This document shows, one piece after another, positions 7,468 through 12,556 of a stretch of 12,556 bases of DNA. Each line of letters opens with the position of its first letter. Position 1 is the stretch's first letter. The position numbers and the translations under genes were made by a program. The notes beneath the pieces were generated by a model. The model was not told the DNA's origin. It saw nothing but the letters and a program-made list of their open reading frames with translations, and did no database searches. This DNA comes from Opitutaceae bacterium (lineage in GTDB: Bacteria; Verrucomicrobiota; Verrucomicrobiia; Opitutales; Opitutaceae): assembly GCA_031254955.1 (NCBI GenBank), contig JAIRTK010000365.1:1-12556 (forward strand), written 5' to 3'.

Positions 7468-7575
7468 GTGACCCAGAGGCCACAGGGCGCGACCCACAGG
7501 GCCACGGAGAGCCTGCCTGAACAGGTCTTTTTTCTCTGTGCTCTCCGTGTCGGAGCTTTGTGTTTTCTGTGTCAC
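7468..7575. repeat. 108-bp cruciform-like inverted repeat
   Basis: Outer arms GTGACCCAG (7468-7476) and CTGTGTCAC (7567-7575) pair with one mismatch. Inner arms CACGGAGAG (7503-7511) and CTCTCCGTG (7541-7549) pair perfectly. Between them lie CACAG-type words and a T-rich loop (7526-7538). It looks like a worn dispersed palindrome built from CACAGAG-like words. It sits just upstream of the presumed promoter of gene B. Confidence 0.75.
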
Positions 7576-7626
7576 AGCGGACTTCATGGGCCTTTTTGCG
7601 TCTTGGCGTGGGTTATTTTGTCAGGA

Positions 7627-7659
7627 CGGCAGGGAGGCCTCGGAGATGCCTCCCTGCCG
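7627..7659. repeat. Perfect 12-bp inverted repeat below gene C, possible terminator
   Basis: CGGCAGGGAGGC (7627-7638) and GCCTCCCTGCCG (7648-7659) are exact inverted repeats around a 9-base loop. The hairpin lies 86 bp after the stop of gene C. Neither strand has a T-run after the stem, so if it ends transcription it is not by the standard intrinsic mechanism. One arm is also nearly present at 244-257, which argues for a dispersed repeat with a possible secondary 3' end role. Confidence 0.8.
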
Positions 7660-7745
7660 CCTCCGGCCATGCGTTGGCGGGCTTGGGGTTTTGCATCACG
7701 GCGGAAACGGGCGTCATGGCGAAAACAGGATTGGCAAAACACGTT

Positions 7746-10700
7746 TCAGGGTTCTCCAGCCACGGGGACGGCCCGCGCGACAGGCCGGATGACGACGGGG
7801 CCAAGCAGGCCGGAGGGCGGCAGCGGCGCGTCCTTTTCATAATGTTTCCAGGTGGTGAAGGCAATCCGCCCGACCGGGCTGCGTTCTCCGCGCAAAAACC
7901 AGTCCGGCCATGCCTTGAGGGCGAACCCTCGGCGGCGCGGCACCCGCGTCCACTCGCGGTCAGGCGGGAGTTGCTCGTCGCCGACCAGCCGGTTCACCCA
8001 TGTGTTGGTGATGTCGATTTCGAGCGTGTTGGCGCCCGCGCGGAGCGCGCCGGTGACATCGCCCCGGAAAGGCGGCTTCCACCACACGCCGAGGTCGCGC
8101 CCGTTGAGGCGCACCCGCGCGATCACCCGCGCGTCCCCCAAATCCAGCCACAGGCGGCGGTCCGCGCCGGGCAGCCCCGGCGGGATGACGAAGGTTTTTT
8201 CATAAGTGGCCGTGCCGGAGAAATACCGCACGCCCGGCGCGGCGTGCCCGCTCCACGACATCAAGCGCGGCAACTCCACCGCCGGCGGCGCGCCCCAGCC
8301 TTCCGGGAAACGCACCGTCCACGGGCCGTCCAGCGAAATCGCGTCCGGCGGCGCGGCGGCCTCAAACACGAGCGCCCTCCCGTCGGCGCGCCTGAACTCG
8401 TGCCGCCCGCCCCCGGCGCTCCACACCACGGCCTCGCCGCGCTCATCGACGGAAACCTCGACAGCGGGAAACGCAAACAGCGGCGGCGGCGGCGGCGCGG
8501 ATGCCGCCGGCGGCGGCGAGGCCGGGCGGGGCGGCGTCCCGCCCGCCATGCGTCCCGCCGGCGGAGCCTCCGACGCCGGCGGCGGCGTGGCGCGCATGAG
8601 TTCGCCGATCTCCCGCCCGTCCAAGGCGCGGTCGAACAAGCGCACGGCGGAATGCCCGCCGTCGAAAATGCCGGCGGCGCCGTCGGCCCCGGCCTCGTCG
8701 CTCTCGCCGGGGATGAGTCCGCGCACATCGTGCAGCGATTTCAACCCCGTGCGCGCGAGGCGACCGTCGAGGTAGAGGCTCGGGCGCCCGTCCCGAAACA
8801 CGACCGCGATGTGCGTCCAATCCCTGATGGCCGCCGGGTGGACAAGCGTGGCGGCGAAATGAAACGAGCCGTGCTCAAGCACGCAGACGACATTGCGCCC
8901 GACGGCGATGCCGGCGCCGGCGGCGAGCGGGGCCTTGAACGTCTCCGCGCCCTGCGGCGGGTAGAGCAGGTCGTTGCGCGCGACGCGCAGCGCGGAGGTG
9001 CCGGCGAAATCCTCGGGCGGGATGTCCATGTCCGCGCCGGGCCGCACCCACGCCGCGAGGGTGAACGAGCCAGACACGCCGCGCGGCACGGCGGCGGCGG
9101 CGGTGGCGGTGGTGGCGTCGCCAGCGGCTTTGCGGGCCGCCCCGGCGTCTTGTTTCCCGGAGGTCGCGTTGTTCGCGGGGAGCAGACGCGCCGCCAGCGG
9201 CGTTTTGTTTTTCGCGAACACAACAAAAACCGACTCGCGCGGGCCGAGCCGCAACGGCAGCCGCGCGCGCGTCTCGCCGCCCGTGTTTTCGCGGTCATGC
9301 ACGGCCACCGCCTCGATGGCGCCGGTCTCGGGGCGCCACAATTCCGGGCGTCCCGCGCCGGAACGAAACACCGCCGTGATGTCCGCGTCCCGCGCGTCGA
9401 GATTTGCCACGAAATAGATTTCGCGCTCCGGCGTCGAACGGTGGATGTGGCGCACGCGCGCGGGGGCGGCGCCGTTGTTGTATCCATTAATGGAATACGC
9501 AAAGTCGGGGCCGGCGCCGATGCCGGGGCCGACACTGGCGCCGGTGTCTCCATTGGCGGAATGCGCCAAGCCCGCGCCGCCAGCTTCACCCGCGCCGGCG
9601 CCGCCGCCCGCCAAGCCCGCGCCGCCGCCGGCCAGCGCCTCGCCGAGCGGGACGCCCCGGAGCACGCGCCCCCGCCCGAAACGCCGCGCACGCACGCGCT
9701 CCCCGTCGCAATCGCCCCAAAGCTCCGCCGCGAGCGCGCGCACCTCGTCGTCGCACGCCGGGAAGTCCGCCAGCCCCGGCGCGCGCAGCGGCGGCTCGCC
9801 GAGCACGGTCGCGCCGGCGCGCGCGAGGTCGCGGATTTTGCGCAGAAGCGCCGGCGTCATCAGCCGCTGGCGCGGCAGCACGAGCACGCGATAGCTCATG
9901 CCGCCGGGCAGCACGAGGCGCCCGTTTTCCACGGACATGCGCTCCAGCACGACCTCGGCGGAACAGAAATCATAATCGTAGCCCGGCGGCGGGGCGGGCA
10001 GCACCTCGTCGCGCGGCGGCGGGTTTTTGAAACCCTCCTCGTCCTGCAAATAACAAAGGTCGGCGACAAAATCCCCCTGGCGCAGCAGATACTGGCAGCG
10101 CGCGAGGTAGTCGTGCCACGGGCGGCCCTGCTCCCACCACGTGGCGGTGCGCTCGTATTCCCAGCCCCACGGCCCCATCGTCATGCCGGGCTTGCGGTCG
10201 TCCGTCCAAGGCTGCAACGAGTAGCGATGCACGATGAACTGGTTGATGCCCGCGCAAAACGCGGCGTCGCCGAACGCCTTCGCCGCGTAGGGATGCAGGC
10301 GGTGGCGGCTCTGCAAATCGGACGCGGTGAACGCCTCCGCCGCGATGAGCGTTTTCCCGTAAATGTGCCCGGCGGAGGACATCGCTTTCACGCTCGGATG
10401 CAGGTTCTCCGGGTCTGAGGACACCCAGAACTCGCCCGTGGGCAGGTCGGCGCGCCCCGCGCAAGTCAGCGGATCGAAGGGGCCGTTGCGGTAGCCTTCG
10501 AGGGAGAAAAAACGCCCGTGCTCGCGCGCGAGCGCGGCCATGCGCCCCGCGTAATTCTCGTGCACCAAATCCGAAATCGTGCGGCGCATGTCCCACAAAA
10601 ACCGCTCGCTCAACGCGGCGCCGCCGACGGCGCGCCCGGTGAGCACCGGCAGCCACGGCAGCGGGTCGTAGCCGCGCAGCCGCCGAAATTCCTCGCGAAA

Positions 10701-12242
10701 GCGCGGCGTCCAGTTCTGGTAGCCGACCTCCCAACTGTCGATGTGGAACCCGGCAAACGTGTCCGCGCCCGCGCCCGCGTCGGCGGCGTCCGCGACGAGT
10801 TTTCCGAGGAACGCGTCGAAGTGCCGGTCGAGCGCGTCGGCGCTGAGCTTGTCCACCTCCGGCCCGCGCGCGTCGGCGGGCGCCGGATAGTTGTTCTTGC
10901 CCGTCGGGACGTGACCGAGGCGCAGGACGGTCCAGTCGCCCGCCGGCGCGTCCCAGCGCAGACGCCCGCCGCGAAAGCGCGCCGAGAGATCGAGTATCCT
11001 GTCCTTGGATACAACCATGCCCGCGCCCGCGCCGGGAGCGTCCTCCGGCGAGGCCGCGAGGCCGAGGCCGGACTTGGCGGCGAAACGGTCGAGGCGGAAC
11101 GCCGGCGACAGCGCAAGTTCGTCCACGCGCAAGCCGTCGAGCGAGGCGTCGTTGCCGCTGAAAACCACGCGGAAAACCCCCGCCCGCACGGGCGCGAACA
11201 CGGCGGGCGCGGCGTTGGCCTGCGCGCGCGCGACCTCGCGGAAAACACGCCCGTCGTCGGACGCCTGCAACTCGCACAACACACGCGCCGGCGGCGCGCC
11301 CGCCGGACGTTTCGCGAACGTGACCGCGACCGCGAACGAGCACGCCTCGAACGGCGCGGGAAACGCGAGCCGGACCTCCGGCCACCCGCCGCGCTCCTCC
11401 GGGCGGCCCAAGCGCACGCCCGAGGCGCTGTCGCCGTCGATGAGCGCGGCGAGGCCGCCGGGCGCCTCCGCCGCCGCAGCGGTGTTGGCCGTGAGCGCGG
11501 GCTGGAAGTCGCGCAACGCGCGCGTCTCCGCCTCCGGCGTGGGAAACGCCAGCACGGCAATATCGCGGTAGAAACCGGCGGTGGCCGGCGGCTGCTCCAG
11601 GCCGTCGTCAAACGCGAGCGGCCCGGCCACGCGCCGCTCCGTCCACACCACCTTTTGCATGGAGTTTTCCGGCGTGTTCCACGGGCCGCCCGAGCCGGTC
11701 CAGCCGGGATCGTTGTTCATGATAAGCCCCAGCCCGAGCCGCTTCGCCTCGGACGCGGCAAAGGCGAACATCGCCCGCCACTCCGGAGTCATCATCCGCA
11801 CCGGCCCCTTGGGCACGCCTTGGTCCACCTCCATGATGAGCACCCCGCCGATGCCCGTGCGCCGCATCGCCTCCAGATCGGCGGTGATGCCCTCGCGCGT
11901 GATGTTGCCGTCCGACCAGAACCAGAAAACCCAAGGCCGCGCCGTGTCGGGCGGGGTGGCGAAATGTCGTTCGAGCGCCGAAGCCGGGACGGCAAAGTGT
12001 CGCTCCAGCGAAGCCGGCGCCCCGGCGCGCGCGGGAAACGCAAACGCCACGGCAACCAGGCCGGCGGCGAGGAAAGAGATGGCGAGGCGGGAGGTGGCGA
12101 GGCGGCAAGTGATGCGGCGGGAGATGATGAGGCAAAAGGTCATGGCTCGGGAAGTGATGAGGCGGGAGGTCATAGGTCGGGAAGTGATGAGGCGGGAAGT
12201 GATGAGGCGAAAGGTCATGGGTCGGGAGGTCATGGGTTTCAT
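7746..12242 (-). CDS. Multidomain secreted GH106-like glycoside hydrolase with F5/8-like and LamG-like modules, gene C
   Basis: About 1498 residues, roughly 450 more than genes A and B. Counting from the ATG at 12242, residues 1-54 are mostly five-residue repeats from a 15-bp array. They are followed by a hydrophobic core and a likely cut after ARA73. GH106-type blocks are TPPDTARPWVFWFWSDGNIT (96-115), DSWEVGYQNW (502-511, E505) and AAEAFT (634-639, E636). Residues about 262-384 look like an F5/8 type C or other galactose-binding-like module inserted before the barrel. Residues 1055-1218 resemble a LamG/concanavalin-like domain (FTLAAWVRP, DWTHIAVVF, LYLDGRLA, RLFDRAL). A Pro/Ala linker (1219-1256) leads to the C-terminal beta-sandwich (about 1300-1490, ending in PPSGLLGPV). 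The added modules suggest binding to a polymer. The start is uncertain: ATGs at 12269, 12242, 12233, 12218, 12173 and 12143 are in frame, and 12143 would still give a signal peptide. Confidence 0.83.
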   Translation of the reverse strand: MKPMTSRPMTFRLITSRLITSRPMTSRLITSRAMTFCLIISRRITCRLATSRLAISFLAAGLVAVAFAFPARAGAPASLERHFAVPASALERHFATPPDTARPWVFWFWSDGNITREGITADLEAMRRTGIGGVLIMEVDQGVPKGPVRMMTPEWRAMFAFAASEAKRLGLGLIMNNDPGWTGSGGPWNTPENSMQKVVWTERRVAGPLAFDDGLEQPPATAGFYRDIAVLAFPTPEAETRALRDFQPALTANTAAAAEAPGGLAALIDGDSASGVRLGRPEERGGWPEVRLAFPAPFEACSFAVAVTFAKRPAGAPPARVLCELQASDDGRVFREVARAQANAAPAVFAPVRAGVFRVVFSGNDASLDGLRVDELALSPAFRLDRFAAKSGLGLAASPEDAPGAGAGMVVSKDRILDLSARFRGGRLRWDAPAGDWTVLRLGHVPTGKNNYPAPADARGPEVDKLSADALDRHFDAFLGKLVADAADAGAGADTFAGFHIDSWEVGYQNWTPRFREEFRRLRGYDPLPWLPVLTGRAVGGAALSERFLWDMRRTISDLVHENYAGRMAALAREHGRFFSLEGYRNGPFDPLTCAGRADLPTGEFWVSSDPENLHPSVKAMSSAGHIYGKTLIAAEAFTASDLQSRHRLHPYAAKAFGDAAFCAGINQFIVHRYSLQPWTDDRKPGMTMGPWGWEYERTATWWEQGRPWHDYLARCQYLLRQGDFVADLCYLQDEEGFKNPPPRDEVLPAPPPGYDYDFCSAEVVLERMSVENGRLVLPGGMSYRVLVLPRQRLMTPALLRKIRDLARAGATVLGEPPLRAPGLADFPACDDEVRALAAELWGDCDGERVRARRFGRGRVLRGVPLGEALAGGGAGLAGGGAGAGEAGGAGLAHSANGDTGASVGPGIGAGPDFAYSINGYNNGAAPARVRHIHRSTPEREIYFVANLDARDADITAVFRSGAGRPELWRPETGAIEAVAVHDRENTGGETRARLPLRLGPRESVFVVFAKNKTPLAARLLPANNATSGKQDAGAARKAAGDATTATAAAAVPRGVSGSFTLAAWVRPGADMDIPPEDFAGTSALRVARNDLLYPPQGAETFKAPLAAGAGIAVGRNVVCVLEHGSFHFAATLVHPAAIRDWTHIAVVFRDGRPSLYLDGRLARTGLKSLHDVRGLIPGESDEAGADGAAGIFDGGHSAVRLFDRALDGREIGELMRATPPPASEAPPAGRMAGGTPPRPASPPPAASAPPPPPLFAFPAVEVSVDERGEAVVWSAGGGRHEFRRADGRALVFEAAAPPDAISLDGPWTVRFPEGWGAPPAVELPRLMSWSGHAAPGVRYFSGTATYEKTFVIPPGLPGADRRLWLDLGDARVIARVRLNGRDLGVWWKPPFRGDVTGALRAGANTLEIDITNTWVNRLVGDEQLPPDREWTRVPRRRGFALKAWPDWFLRGERSPVGRIAFTTWKHYEKDAPLPPSGLLGPVVIRPVARAVPVAGEP
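9465..9632 (-). repeat. Gly/Ala-rich low-complexity loop in gene C
   Basis: Residues 871-926 of gene C are almost all Gly and Ala, with an internal duplication: LAHSANG (892-898) and FAYSING (914-920), 22 residues apart. Genes A and B have a shorter, ordinary loop at this place (around GVHPDF and GVGPDF), so the expansion belongs to gene C alone and is probably a surface loop. Confidence 0.75.
11943..12008 (-). repeat. 33-bp direct duplication at the mature N-terminus of gene C
   Basis: Residues 79-89 (LERHFAVPASA) and 90-100 (LERHFATPPDT) are a tandem copy of 11 residues just after the predicted signal cleavage site. Genes A and B have one such segment before the PPD or GPK motif. The two copies have diverged at several bases, so it is not a very recent event. 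Confidence 0.8.
12069..12233. repeat. Eleven 15-bp tandem repeats at the start of gene C
   Basis: The plus strand divides into exact 15-bp units, for example GAGGCGGGAAGTGAT, GAGGCGGGAGGTCAT and GGGTCGGGAGGTCAT. On the minus strand they are in frame with gene C and encode MTSRP, MTFRL, ITSRL, ITSRP, MTSRL, ITSRA, MTFCL, IISRR, ITCRL, ATSRL and AISFL. The last units merge into the hydrophobic core of the signal peptide. Four units begin with ATG, so several start codons are embedded in the array and a change in copy number would keep the frame. Confidence 0.92.
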
Positions 12243-12325
12243 GGCAGGGAGGATGGAGTCTGGGTTCATGGCGCCGGCTGGAAGCCGCCGCCGCCCGGCG
12301 CGGGTTTGCGCCCGACGCGGGAAAG

Positions 12326-12372
12326 AATATAAAAACAGGGGTTCGCCGTTATTTTGAGTGGTTGTTTTTTGT
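12326..12372 (-). promoter_or_regulatory. AT-rich island, possible promoter region for gene C
   Basis: On the minus strand this carries CAAAAAAC, CAAAATAAC and CTGTTTTTATATTC. TATATT could serve as a -10 box about 90 bp from the ATG at 12242, but there is no clear -35 box at the right distance. The call rests on composition and position only. Confidence 0.25.
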
Positions 12373-12387
12373 GATTTCGATGGCCGC

Positions 12388-12492
12388 GCCCGCATCGCGG
12401 GCACGCTGGCGCAAGGACGCGTTTGCGCGTGGACGCGCGCTGGCGCAAGGAGGGGCGGCGTCCCGCCGCCCGACGAGGCGCAACGCGCCTCG
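12388..12492. repeat. Cluster of GC-rich palindromes upstream of gene C
   Basis: Four perfect hairpins follow one another: GCCCGC-ATC-GCGGGC (12388-12402), GCGCGT-GG-ACGCGC (12425-12438), GGGCGGCG-TCC-CGCCGCCC (12453-12471) and CGAGGCGC-AAC-GCGCCTCG (12474-12492). A 14-bp direct repeat, CGCTGGCGCAAGGA, flanks the second (12404-12417 and 12438-12451). It looks like a repetitive extragenic palindrome cluster, unrelated in sequence to the 75-bp elements. Confidence 0.8.
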
Positions 12493-12556
12493 CCCGTCCG
12501 CAGGCAGGCAACCCGAAACCCCGTGTGTGTCCGTCCGCCTCTCCGCGAAGGGGGCG

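Larger units (their letters stand above)
7301..7745. other. Intergenic region between gene C stop and gene B start
   Basis: No gene is supported. In the direction of transcription it contains a perfect 12-bp hairpin (7627-7659), a 108-bp cruciform-like repeat (7468-7575), an AT-rich island (about 7401-7452) and a heptamer array (7310-7407) that stops 9 bp from the ATG of gene B. The base composition of 7401-7452 differs sharply from the surrounding GC-rich DNA. Confidence 0.65.
12243..12556. other. Upstream region of gene C
   Basis: No other gene is supported. The segment nearest gene C (12243-12325) is GC-rich and has no Shine-Dalgarno sequence. It is followed upstream by an AT-rich island (about 12326-12372) and then a run of GC palindromes (12388-12492). 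From 12493 to 12556 I see nothing recognisable. The promoter of gene C probably lies in or near the AT-rich island. Confidence 0.6.

Noticed and set aside
7301..7483. Upstream start for gene B at 7483
   Set aside because: The added 61 residues are encoded mostly by the heptamer array and AT-rich promoter-like DNA, and would bury the twin-arginine signal.
7516..7533. Intrinsic terminator on the plus strand (CCTG-AA-CAGG followed by T-run)
   Set aside because: The stem is only 4 bp with a 2-base loop, and no plus-strand gene ends there; the T-run is better explained as the loop of the larger cruciform.
7560..10418. 952-codon open frame on the plus strand opposite gene C
   Set aside because: Composition-driven shadow. 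It also runs through the intergenic hairpins, which a real gene would be unlikely to do.
10518..12332. 604-codon open frame on the plus strand opposite the start of gene C
   Set aside because: Low-complexity Arg/Gly-rich product; its end simply reads the 15-bp array in another frame.
12243..12404. Upstream start for gene C at 12404
   Set aside because: It would add a charged, low-complexity segment read through the AT-rich island in front of the signal peptide.

Overview
The window is GC-rich DNA (about two-thirds G+C by eye) carrying three large genes, all on the minus strand. All three encode exported glycoside hydrolases that I place in the GH106 (alpha-L-rhamnosidase-like, Pfam Glyco_hydro_106) group. 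High GC, large GH106 paralogs in series, intergenic palindromic and tandem repeats, and a lack of Shine-Dalgarno sequences suggest a Verrucomicrobiota genome, most likely Opitutaceae-like. That assignment is inference from style, not a database match.

Layout in the direction of transcription (right to left). 12556-12243 is the upstream region of gene C, with stacked GC palindromes, an AT-rich island and a 15-bp tandem array that runs into the coding region. 12242-7746 is gene C, a 1498-residue multidomain GH106 with an F5/8-like insertion and a LamG-like domain. 7745-7301 is intergenic, with a perfect 12-bp hairpin, a 108-bp cruciform, an AT-rich probable promoter and fourteen 7-bp repeats ending 9 bp before the next start. 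7300-4193 is gene B, a 1035-residue GH106 with a twin-arginine signal. 4192-3784 is intergenic, with a 75-bp palindromic element and five 20-bp repeats. 3783-658 is gene A, a 1041-residue GH106 with a Sec signal, closely related to B. 657-1 is non-coding and holds two more copies of the 75-bp palindrome inside a 165-bp tandem duplication.

The enzymes probably act together outside the cytoplasm on rhamnose-containing plant or microbial polysaccharides. A and B look like a duplicated pair. C is a divergent member with added carbohydrate-binding-type modules. No transporter, regulator, sulfatase or rhamnose-catabolic gene is visible here. Each gene looks like a self-contained cassette, with a short tandem array (different unit in each case) at or just before its start and a palindromic element 47-86 bp after its stop. 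That repeated arrangement, not any new protein family, is the most unusual thing in the window. I found no defence system, mobile-element gene, RNA gene or CRISPR array.
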